Shown piece after piece: positions 28,914 through 38,505 of a DNA stretch of 64,000 bases. The stretch's first letter is position 1. Each line of letters opens with the position of its first letter. A model generated the notes under the pieces. That model had not been told where the DNA came from. It made no database searches and worked only from the letters and a program-made list of their open reading frames with translations. The stretch is taken from NCBI GenBank assembly GCA_963575745.1, contig CAUYUJ010014338.1:491501-555500 (forward strand), given 5' to 3'. The stretch comes from Prorocentrum cordatum (taxonomy: Eukaryota > Sar > Dinophyceae > Prorocentrales > Prorocentraceae). Made by a program: the position numbers and the translations under genes.

Positions 28914-29507
28914 TGGCGTCTGTTGGCGCCTGAGCACGACCCTTCGGGGGGGAGGCCAACGCATGCGACTTCAAACGAAACAACACGTTAAAGTAGGCAG
29001 CGCGCCAACAGTTTTCGCAAACTAGCACACGCACACACTCAATGTAACCGCAAGCTTTCGCACACACTAATTCACTATTTGTATCACAACTGCATAGCCG
29101 TTTCTATATTGAATCGCACCCCCAAGGTGCTAACGCGTAACAGAACATCTCGGCTCGTATTCTCTTCAAAATGCACGTGCACACACACAACAACAGCAAC
29201 ATCATACGGCACACGCGCAACACAGCGTCACTACCTTCGAGGGACTCAGGAGTTGATCAATCTTCACTGGCGGAAGGCGGCGGAAGTAAGAAAGGGGCCC
29301 CAAGAAACGCCAAGAGTCACTCACCTCCTGTCGTGCGCTTTCTCTACACGCCTCCTCATCTATCCCCAGTCGCTGCTGTTCCCGCCGTCCCTCCTCCTCC
29401 TCCGCCTCCTCCTCCGCCTCCGCCTCCTCCTTTTTTTCGTCGAGGGAGGCGTCTGCTGCTATTCTGCTCAGCAATTTTAGCTTTTGCGTTTTCGCCATTG
29501 TCTTGAT

Positions 29508-32500
29508 ATGAGTACCAGAGCACTAGCATTTGCGGTTGGCAGCAATGCTCACATTGAGAATGGAAACGTGCGCTTCCACTCTATGGATTCTCTTTGCAGA
29601 GCTTTGTCTGAGGTTGCCCAGGTTTGCCAGGTCTCGAAGGCCAACGTGGCCAAGGGGGCTAGAGCTGCCCGGCGCCGACAGCTCCAGGACGTGGACTGGG
29701 GCACGTTCAAGAGCCTCGTCGCTTACATGGGACCTGTGGTTTCGCGGGATGAGTGCGAAGAGATGCATGGTCTGAATCAGGCGGGGGCAGGGGGGGGTGC
29801 AAGGGCTAGTGCACTTGGGGACTAGAGAGCAGCAAGTAGTGAACGGCGCGTTTGGTTCAGCATACTGGAGCTGCTTCAATGATTATTGTTGTTGCGTTTA
29901 ATTTCATTCGGCCTTCGAAGTTGGAAGGGGAGGTGCTTACGCCGTCGTCTCTGCCTTCGTCTCTGGATTGCAGTTCTACGGTTACTGCGACAGTATCGCC
30001 GCAGCAATCATTTTGCTTCTCGGATGCTTCTCTTGAAACGGGCAGGCAGCCTTCGCAGGATATGCTCGTCGAAGTCGACGGTGACGGCGACGGTGACGAT
30101 TTCGAAGATATCGATGTGAAAGCATTATCAGTTCAGCAGCTTCGCAAACGCTTCAAGTCATACAAGAAATCAACGCATAGGAAAATTGCCAGGAGGGATG
30201 CCGCGATCGATGAACTTAAAGAAGAGATGCGAGCACTGAAACAAGCACAGCAAGATGCCGAGTTTCGGCGAGGGCCCCAAGGGCGATATCTGACAGACAG
30301 GGGTGGCATGAGGATTGCGATGAGACGAATCATCTCCAACGCCCCTGCAGCATGTTTGGGGCTGGCATGCGAGATGAATATTTCAGGGCCAACGGTGGCT
30401 GACTGGGAGATCAAATTGAGGGCTGCCATGGTAGCAGCGAATAAAGCGTGGCATCACCGCATGATTGGAGATCTTCGGGAGTACCATGTTGGTGCTGGTG
30501 TTCGTGCAGAGACTTGCTCTACTACGGTATCGTTACATGTTCTTCGTGGTGACGCCACGAACGCCTTCATTTGGCAACGATCGAAACTCCATACGATGGA
30601 AGTCGGAGTGGGCTACACCAGGGAGGCTCGACGAGGGCAATCTAAACGTCCAGTCCCTTGGGGTGCGAAGGTAATCGCGCTTCGCGCATCGCGGTATTGG
30701 CTGAAGAGGTCCCCTTCTCCAGGGGACCGCGGGGGGCACGAAGATAACCGCGCGTCGCAGTCCACCTGGGCACCTGGGAGGGAAGTAGGAGGGGGGGGAG
30801 GATTCCAAATGTCATCGCAGGCCATCCACGAGCATGACAATTGGGAGCACGTGCTGAGGAATATGAGTTTCAGAAAATGCATGGGTGACCTTCAAGTGGT
30901 GAAACAAAGCAACATTCTCGGCACGTACGGTATGATCAAAAAACAACTCGCCAGCACATATGCGACGAATTGGTATACTCGAGTTGTCGATCATCGCCCC
31001 TCTCTCGCTGCCCTCTGCGACGACTCTAGAGAGGGGACAGCCACACCATTGCTGATTGCTGATCATTCGGATGCACCTGTGCCTGTCGTTGCGGATGGTC
31101 CTGCAGCCATTGTGCCAAGTGGTGCTGCAGACTCGTGCACTGACGTTCTAGCGTGCCAGTGGGAGCGCGAGGGGGCCACGTGTTTGGGGAATCGTCACAT
31201 CGAAGTTTGGATGATTACTTCAGATGCAGGTGGTGACGAGGTCGGGTCACGGGCACTGATCCATTCGGAGACTCTTGGGAATCCTTGGTGCTGGGTGTTC
31301 GACGGGGGTTGCATGATGCACCAGCTTCACATCATGGTTCGCAACTCGCTAGAAGAATGTGACTTCATGCTGCAGGAGATACCGAGGGCCGAGTAGTCCG
31401 TTTCTCTGCTTTCTCCTACTATTCCTCATCTTATTCCTCCTCCTCCTCCTCCTCCTCTTCTCCCTTCTCCTCCTCCTCCTCACTGGAAGTCCTCCACCTA
31501 GGAGGTCCTCCACGTAGGACCTCCGGAAGTCCTCTTCCGGAGGTCCTCCACCTAGGACCTGCGGAAGAAGAGAGCTGCCCTTCGAAAGGAGAAGGCTCCG
31601 ACGAAATTGAGGCGCTCTGCGGAGCTGAAGCAATAACCCCCTCCTGCTTCAAAATAGTTAAGGTTTCTTTTTGTTTGGGGGGCTGCAATTTTTTGGAAGG
31701 GGGGGCTGAAATTGTTGGAGAGGGACCTGCCCAGAGAAGGTATTACGCCACCCTGGCCAAGATTATGCACTTATGGAGAGAGCATGCTCGCACCGTCTTC
31801 AGCATGTGGGCTAAGCACGTGGACCCCTCGAGCGCCATGACCTTCGCACACTCGGTCCCACCAAAACCATTAGTCGGAAGATGGGGAAACACCTCGAAGT
31901 GCGAGGCCCACATTGACCGCTGCCCGTTGAGAGTGCTGCGACCAATCCTGCTTACCCTGATGTGCAAAAAAAAAGATGATGCTGAAAAAACTGTTGAGAG
32001 GGTGACCGCGAAAATGAAGAGGGAGGAGGGCAACGGTGCGAGCAAGGCAGACATCGACGAGATGGGACACGACGACATGGCAGCTTTCGCAACTAAGCAA
32101 AACAAGTGGGCAACCGACGCAGCAGAAGGTGTAAAAGACGATCTTTTCTTTGCAGTATTAAAGGTGTCCAAGGCGGCAAAAGGGCCATACGACGCAGCGC
32201 TGTATTCTCTCATGAAGTATCGGGGGGCAAACACACCATCAAGTCTTGCAAGATTCGTATGGGGCACAGCAGCTGCTATCATGGGCAAGCTTGACGGTGG
32301 GGACGCATGGGGCTGGGGAGTTCTGCAATCATGATGGGTCTTGCAGTATGAGCAGAGCACCTTGGCATACCATGTTTGCTGCCATCATGTTATCTCCTCC
32401 TCCTCCTTCTCCTTCCCAACATGGTTCTATTGAAGTAGAAACATGTTGGCAGCACTGCCAGAGTGTTGTTACCCTCCTCCTCCTCCCCCTCCTCCTCCTG

Positions 32501-35377
32501 CTCCTCCTCTGCTCATTGCCGTTCTCCCTCCCGCTGCGCTGCTGGCTGCCGCTGCGCTATGATGTGCATTGCTACGCTGAGGGGAGGATTTCTATCACGT
32601 TCGACTTGGGAATACGTGCTTCAGCTGGTGCCAACTGACTTGAGAGATTTCATGTGGAGTAGAATCAAACGTTTAGTGCTGAAGATGCGAGCGGAATACA
32701 ACAGACGCATTATGCGGCGAGTGACGTCCTACCCATACGCATTGTTACACTTAGTGTTCCGACCAGCGACCCACGACTGCAGCATCCGCAAACGAGCAGC
32801 TCGAGAACTTCTTGATGCGGACAATCTGAGCTTGCACGCTACCGCTCTGAAAGTGAAAATACTGTTTGGGGAGGCTCTGTCCAGGGCAGCTGACACAGGC
32901 ACGTTAGATATGCAGCTCTTTGCACCTTTGATGTTCGTGGCAATCCACTGGCGGGGGGACACCCAGGAAATCGAAGGGGTGAACAATATGCTTCAGTGTA
33001 TCACAAGGCCCTTCGGGGCTAAACATCATGGCCCACTCCCCCCCCCCTCCTCCAACTCTCTCTCTCTCTCTCTCCTTACTCCTCCTGGCCTCCCTTGCGC
33101 CCTCCTCATTACTTCCGCCCTCCGTCCGCTCACTCCTCATCACGTCCTCTTTTTTTTGTTCTGTGGCTTAGGCACAAGTAAGCGTCCGAAAACTAGGAGG
33201 TCAGGGGTCCTGGACTGAACCGTCTGCAGGCGAGCACCCAGAATACGGCTGCCACTTCTCGACGCTCGAGTCGCGATTCGGAAACAGGTTGGCTTTGGCT
33301 TCGGTTCGGAATCTTTTGGGAGTTCACGTAAGTGGTCCGACATCGCATCCACAGTGGACCAGATTATTAATGAGGCTCTGGAGTACTCTGATTTCGTTGA
33401 CGATATCCTTGGGAACAAATCTCGATGGGCCTTGCCAGATGTAGCTGAGAAAGATTCTGTGCACGACACCGGCAAGGGTAGGCCAGTCGACCCATCAGTA
33501 CGCGTGAAAGATATGGCCGACCTGCTTTGGGCTGCTCGCTACAATAGAAAGTGGTTCAGCGCTTTGTCCAAGCTCCAGCTGGCTGGCAATACAGAATCTG
33601 CCTACGTGCTTCGATTCCACGATGATGCCACGGAATGCTGGCTGCTTGTTCTTACGCACGAGCGGTCCGGGCACTTCGTGAAATGCAACGCAGATGCTGG
33701 CGTGCTCGCTGTCACCTACCCGTTGGAAGAGGTATCGTCACTGCATCGATTCGCCCGCTTTTATGGTGCCTGTTGCGAGGGAGTCGAGGGAGGGGACAAA
33801 CAAGTAATTAAGACATTCGGAACGACTCTGAACTGGGACCAGGTGCGATTGCAGGGGGAAGCGTTGGATGGTTGTAAAGCAGTAGAGGGCATAGAGGATG
33901 TGCTGTTCGAGTTAAACGATTCTCCACCTACCCCGAGGAAGAAACCCAAAAAGGAAACTACAAAGACTCAGGACGACGATGGTGTGCTACCGATTGAAGC
34001 TGCACAGGCTGCGTCCTGGGATCAAATCCATGAAGGCAAAATGGGGAGGTCCTGGGTCCTGGGATCCTGGGATCAAAACCATGAGCGCATAATGAGTGCC
34101 GGGTTGTTACTGGGGTAGGGTAGGGTGTCTAGTGCGGATACGTGGGTGAGTTCGCAAGGGGAGGGAGCTTGCGACGCAGGGAGTCCTCGGCTATGACAAG
34201 TCTGACAACTTGGAGTATGAACTCGAGTGCCTGTTGGAGGAACTCGGAGGTAGAGACGTTGCTGAGGACGTCGGCGGGCTCATTGATGATGCCGACGTCT
34301 TGCTGGGAAAAACAGAAACTGAGCGTCGTGACGCGCACGAGACAGCAGCAGGCGCGGCTGCCTTGGGCGATGCTGGTTTCTCTGCAGTGCTACAAGAGCT
34401 CCTCGGCGAAGAACAGCAGGGTATGATGTCAGACGCGAGTATCGTTATGGATGCAGGGATCGCCAAGGATCTCCACGCTGCTGCCATAGAGACTGGCTGC
34501 TCGTCTTCTGGCGCTTCGTCTTCTTCTGCAGGTGTTCCCCGAGTTCCTGCGCATGTTCATCCAACTCCTCTGAGTGATAACGTGGTCGCTACTCATCGCC
34601 AGTGGCGTGCGCAAGTGGAGGAGTCACTTGCTGCTCTGCAGGGTGCTCGCGAAGCATGTATTCACAATGAGGCTGGCGAGAGAAATGAGGTGTCACTCGT
34701 TGAGGTCGAGTGGGACGACGATACATACATCGAGTACGTGAACTGGTCCAATCCGGTTACAAGAGTCGGCCAGAAGGTTCGTGTCGACAACGAGGGTTGC
34801 TTGATATTTTCTATGCAGGTTGGCAAGTACGCCCAACCATTTCGGGATTACAGCCATTGCCGCGTGATCCACCCAGCCTGCGGTGTACGTATGCACAGAG
34901 TTCTCGGGGAAGGGAAGTGTTAGCTTCGTTGGATTGGATGTAGCAAGTAGCAGTGCTAGCAAGTCACCCATCCCCTCCATATCTCATCCTCTGCCAATGC
35001 TGATCTCGAGTGTTGCGTCTGGCTTGCGCCCTCGATCCCACCTTGCGGCGGTGCAGGTTCGCAGAACTATCGGGCGGCCTGAAGTTCCAGGACTTGTGCG
35101 GCGCTTGGAGTCTGTGGCTGTCAGCTCGGTGAAGGCTGCCGAGCCCATTCACGCTTGCTACATCTGTGGCAACAGTGGCACAGGTCTGTTCACATGTTGT
35201 ATATGTTTGTTGACTCTTCATCGGTCGTGCCTTCAAGAGTGTGCAGGTGCTCTGCAATCGCTCGACCTCCCAGCTCGGCCTGGCATGCCGCTCCCTTCTT
35301 CAATTTTCAATGCTGTTCAGAGCGGTGACTGCACGTGCTCCTTGTGCTCGCACGTGCTTGAAGGGTGCACTCAGTGA
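29508..35377 (+). CDS. Multi-exon transposase-like gene with C-terminal PHD-like zinc finger
   Basis: Plus-strand exons, approximate: 29508-29780, 29940-30620, 30810-31390, 31735-32320, 32585-33010, 33250-34015, 34200-34900 and 34950-35377 (TGA). The start is ATG 29508 (MSTRALAFAVGSNAHIENG). Exon 2 has an acidic GDGDGDDFEDID segment and a coiled coil (LRKRFKSYKKSTHRKIARRD). Exon 3 has ITSDAGGDEVGS followed by WVFDGGCMMHQLHIMVRNSL. An Asp followed by CxxH is how the middle of hAT-type transposases reads. Exon 4 has a PLVGRWGNTSKCE segment comparable to the RW motif after it. The C-terminus is CYICGNSGTGLFTCCIC...HRSC...CTCSLC, a PHD/RING-like zinc-binding pattern. The introns hold TCC tracts, a GGATC tandem and a palindromic element. 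Transposase relation is inferred; a domesticated nuclear protein is the alternative. Confidence 0.5.
30622..30808 (+). other. Probable intron with hairpins
   Basis: The frame happens to stay open, but residues here are Arg/Gly/Ser low-complexity unlike the flanks. It contains GTCCCCTTCTCCAGGGGAC, a hairpin, and a G-rich 3' end just before the next exon. I treat it as intron. Confidence 0.5.
31435..31495. repeat. (TCC)n tract in an intron
   Basis: TCC repeats in the intron between exons 3 and 4 of the plus-strand gene, just upstream of the palindromic block at 31490-31560. Confidence 0.85.
31490..31560. repeat. Nested inverted repeat
   Basis: 31514-31527 (AGGACCTCCGGAAG) pairs exactly with 31532-31545 across a 4-nt loop. 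Flanking CCTCCACCTAGGA copies extend the symmetry. It lies in an intron of the plus-strand transposase-like gene. Confidence 0.85.
32348..32516 (-). mobile_element. Short TIR element with double-hairpin core, copy 1 (intronic)
   Basis: It is bounded by 10-bp inverted arms (ATGAGCAGAG at 32348-32357, CTCTGCTCAT at 32507-32516). The body is TCC tract, a 64-nt core (about 32412-32475), then TCC tract. The core is the reverse complement of 38365-38428 with 62 of 64 positions identical by my hand count. It holds two hairpins (TGGCAG-CAC-type and CATGTTTCTA...TAGAACCATG). The element lies between two exons of the transposase-like gene. Confidence 0.7.
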
Positions 35378-35389
35378 TTAATTCGTTTG

Positions 35390-35596
35390 CGATGATGCGT
35401 TGATGACTTCAATTTGTTGCTTTTGTTGCTGATGTACGTGTGCGCTAAGTGCTCGATTGGGGGCGGTTGTGCTCGGGACTTTGGACTCAACTGGCGGGCT
35501 GGTGCACAATAACATGCATTCGAAGAATGCCGATAGAAATGTATCTTAGGTATTTACCCTTCATCTCGTCCACCTCGAGCCAGACTGGGATCCATG
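35390..35596. other. Intergenic; no gene recognised
   Basis: Downstream of the plus-strand gene. On the minus strand a short ORF (MDPSLARGGRDEG, ATG at 35595) follows the spliced-leader-like sequence and ends after 13 codons. Confidence 0.4.
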
Positions 35597-35625
35597 CTTG
35601 AGCCCTTGAGCCAATCTGATTACGG
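35597..35625 (-). other. Tandem spliced-leader (DinoSL) relic
   Basis: On the minus strand, 35625-35605 reads CCGTA, six bases (ATCAGA), then TTGGCTCAAG. This is the same 21-nt length as DinoSL without its first base, with 17 of 21 positions matching. It is followed at once by GGCTCAAG (35604-35597), the 3' end of a second SL, one C, and ATG. Tandem SL relics before a start codon are the known mark of repeated trans-splicing and retroposition in dinoflagellates. Confidence 0.6.
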
Positions 35626-35629
35626 ACCC

Positions 35630-36105
35630 CTCATGTTCCCTCCCTCCTTCCCCATCCTCTACCGTACCTTCCCAATCCCAGAGAAGTAGCAAAAGCAGTG
35701 TCTGCGGCGCTCCTTGTTCCCGAGTCGTGGACCCCTGACAGTCTGGAGTCTGGGGGGCGCTTCGATAAGTGCGCTTCGCTTGGCGGCCCACCATGGCCTC
35801 GTAGGCCCGCTGGGCGTGCAAGCGCTGCTTTGGGGGCGGTCGGGGGGGCACCATCGCCATCACCACCAATCAGCATGAGTCATGATCATCATGGCGATCA
35901 TCATCATCACCATGTGTAACGCCCCCAAACCGTCCAGACCATGAGAGTGGTCAATGGGTGTAGTCAGGGAATAGGAAGAGGAAAATGAGAAGAGGGAGGA
36001 GGAAGATGAGGAGGATGAGGCCACGTGTTGGGCGTGATCACAGAGAGTCAGGACCACCAAGGACGGGGTCGGGACACAATCCAAACACCTCGATGTGTTA
36101 GCCTA
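35630..36105. other. No gene recognised
   Basis: Contains a GGA-rich stretch (35965-36020) and a (CAT)-like run near 35880-35915. No coding motif seen. Confidence 0.4.
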
Positions 36106-36109
36106 ATGG

Positions 36110-36870
36110 TGGGGTCGGGACCAAGTCCCGCGACGCATCAGGGGATCAGGACCAAGTCCCGACGCGCATCAGGGGGTAAGGACCTGGTCCCGACCATCAC
36201 CGATGCGTCGGGACCTGGCCCCGACCGTCTGGTGGAGGGTCGGGGCCTGGTCCCGACCATCTTGGGTAGGGGTAGGGAGCTGGTCCCGACCGTCTTGGGT
36301 GGGGTCGGGACCTGGCCCCGACCGTCCCAAGGGGTAGGGAGCTGGTCCCGACCATCTTGGGTGAAGGTCGGGAGCTGGTCCCGACCGTCTTGATGGGGTC
36401 GGGACCTGGTCCCGACCGTCCGGGGGGGGGGTAGGGAGGGAGCTGGTCCCGACCGTCTTGGTCGGGGTCGGGACCTGGTCCCGACCATCTTCGGGGGGTC
36501 GGGACCTGGTCCCGACCATCTTGGGTGGGGGTGGGGACCTGGTCCCGACCATCTCGGGTGGGGGTCGGGACATGGTCCCGACCGTCCTGGGGGGTAGGGA
36601 GCTGATCCCGACCATCTTGGGTGGGGGTCGGGAGCTGGTCCCGACCGTCTTGAGGGGGTAGGGAGCTGGTCCCGACCATCTTGGGTGGGGGTCGGGACAC
36701 GGTCCCGACCGTCTTGGTGGGGGTCGGGAGTTGGTCCCGACCGTTCCTGGGGGTCAGGACATGATCCCGACCGTCCTGTGTTGGTCGGGACTAAGTCCCG
36801 ACCTTCCTGTGGCGGTAGGGACCTGGTCCCGACTCTCTTGGGATGCTAGGAACTAAGTCCTGACCAATCT
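36110..36870. repeat. Minisatellite of self-complementary units (GGTCGGGACC..GGTCCCGACC)
   Basis: About two dozen units of 28-36 bp. Each is a near-perfect hairpin (GGTCGGGACCTGGTCCCGAC) joined by CTTGGGTGGG or CGTCTTGG linkers. Every unit can fold on itself or pair with its neighbours. The array ends about 30 bp before the SL-like relic of the next gene. Confidence 0.95.
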
Positions 36871-36901
36871 AGCCGAAGGTCAGGGCAGCACCCTGAACGT
36901 G

Positions 36902-36926
36902 TCCGTTGTTAGCCATTTACCTCAAG
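36902..36926 (+). other. Degenerate spliced-leader relic upstream of a start codon
   Basis: The plus strand reads TCCG, a four-base insertion, TAGCCATTT, ACC, TCAAG. DinoSL has TCCG-TAGCCATTT-TGGC-TCAAG. The 5' block, the nine-base middle block and the TCAAG end are kept in order. The ATG of the next gene is 46 nt downstream. Confidence 0.5.
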
Positions 36927-36971
36927 CGTTTTCGGGGACCTCGCTCTGTTTCTCCTGGTCAACTTGCAACC

Positions 36972-38264
36972 ATGTCTGACGAGCTGGGCGTCTCTGAGCC
37001 AGCGATGGTTGCGGGCATCGCAGTCGAACCCTTCGCTCCCTGCCCGCACATTGATCAGCGTCTGCCTCATCTAGAAGGCGCAGCCCGCCTGGACTACGTC
37101 ATGAACAACTACGCGCTGTCGCCAAGCGCCAGTCTGAGGGTGTGGGACACCAGCAGCGGCGGTGGAAGTTCAGAGGAACCTCGTGTGCGCGTTAAGCGCT
37201 GGCATGGGAACAGCAGAGTCCAGAAGTCAGTGGTCGCCCGCTACGCTCGCGGCATCTTGAAGCATGGCATCCAAGTCGCGTTTCGCGGGCGCCTCTGGCA
37301 CATGTGCTCACCCATTGCCGTCGGGTCCGCAGTTGAGCCAGATTCTGAACTGGTGGGCGGTGGGACTATGGTCGAGGCGGCTGTGGTTGCCTACAAAATG
37401 AGCAAGGACAACAAGCATGTGCAGTGGGTCGTCGAGCATGGCATTCCGGACACAATTTTGCTAAAGACAGGAACGCCTGACGATGTACTCCGGTGGATCA
37501 AGCACCAGGCCAACCAGTTCCACCAGGGGTCCGAGATGACAATCATCGAGCTCTACGACGAGTGCATCGCAGTGTTCTTGGGCTGGGAGATGTACAGGAA
37601 TGAGCACGGCATAACCAAGAACAGCTGCCCCAAGAAGGGCCCGCTTCGATACGAGAAGCAACGCGAGACCTACGTCATCACGCAGCACAGCGATTTCTTC
37701 GGCGAGTGCAAGTGGCAACAGTTCGACAATTGCAAGGTTTTCCAAGCTGAGCTTGAACGATTCGGAATTTACAACGAGTACAAAACGACGGTTGAGAACA
37801 AGATGGATTTTGCGGACAATCGAGTAGATAATTTCAAAATCATCAAGGAGAACTTCGAAATCCAGGACTTCGTCAAGACCAACTTCGAAGGCGCGATGGA
37901 CACGCGCGTGTTCGGCATCACTCTGCTTGAAATCCTGAAGTTCGCGGCCCCGCTGCTCGAGAACGCCGAGGACTTCCTGAAGCCTGACGTGGACTTTCGC
38001 TTGGAAGCGCCGTGGGTTTTCCAGGCAGCCAAGGACAGGGTCAAGCTGGAGTGGTTGAAGGCGCCGATGGGCGGATCAGTGGTGTTCGAGAAGGGCAACA
38101 AACGGACCGGCGGCAAGCGCACAGCCACGGCTGCGGGGCTTGATACTGTGCCAGAGGACATGGAGATCACGCCGCACGAGCAGAAAGAGCCACAGGAGTC
38201 ACAGGAGCCGCAGGAGCCAGCACCAGGACCAGGGGCTTGTTTTCCACCCCCACCACCATATGTT
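36972..38264 (+). CDS. Orphan gene, exon 1
   Basis: ATG 36972 opens a frame of about 430 codons with strong coding character (MSDELGVSEPAMVAGIAVEP). Later parts are charged and globular (WHGNSRVQKSVVARYARGIL; FGECKWQQFDNCKVFQAELE), followed by a Pro/Gln/Glu linker near the end. I recognise no family. The 3' boundary lies within the terminal inverted repeat of the element at 38240-38505, because the frame in exon 2 differs. The SL-like relic just upstream suggests the locus may derive from a retroposed mRNA. The product is intact, without stops. Confidence 0.65.
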
Positions 38265-38505
38265 GGAGGGGGATGAGGAGGATGAGGAGGAGGAAGAGGC
38301 TGAGGAGGAGGGAGGAGGAAGGAGGAGGAGGAGGAGGAGAAGGAGGAGGAGGGGGAGGAGGAGGAGGGTAACAACACTCTGGCAGTGCTGCCACCATGTT
38401 TCTATTTCAATAGAACCATGTTGGGAAGGAGGAGGAGGAGGAGGGGGAGGAGGAGGAGGAGGAGGACTCCCTCCCCCTCCAACTTATGGTAGTGGTGGTG
38501 GAAAA
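38240..38505 (+). mobile_element. 266-bp TIR element with double-hairpin core, copy 2 (probable introner)
   Basis: Arms 38240-38272 and 38473-38505 are inverted repeats matching at 30 of 33 positions (TTTTCCACC...GTTGGAGGGGG). Between them are GGA tracts around the 64-nt core 38365-38428, which starts GGGTAACAACACTCTGGCAG. The core is nearly identical, in the opposite orientation, to one in an intron of the neighbouring gene at 32.4 kb. The element sits between two exons read in different frames, so it must be spliced or must break the gene. Confidence 0.75.

Noticed and set aside
29465-29490. AGCAATTTTAGCTTTTG upstream of ATG 29508 as an SL relic
   Set aside because: Only 12 of 17 positions match and the 3' CTCAAG end is lost; too weak to claim.
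36906-36971. N-terminal extension of the orphan gene upstream of ATG 36972
   Set aside because: The frame is open but has no ATG, and it overlaps the SL-like relic and presumed 5' leader.
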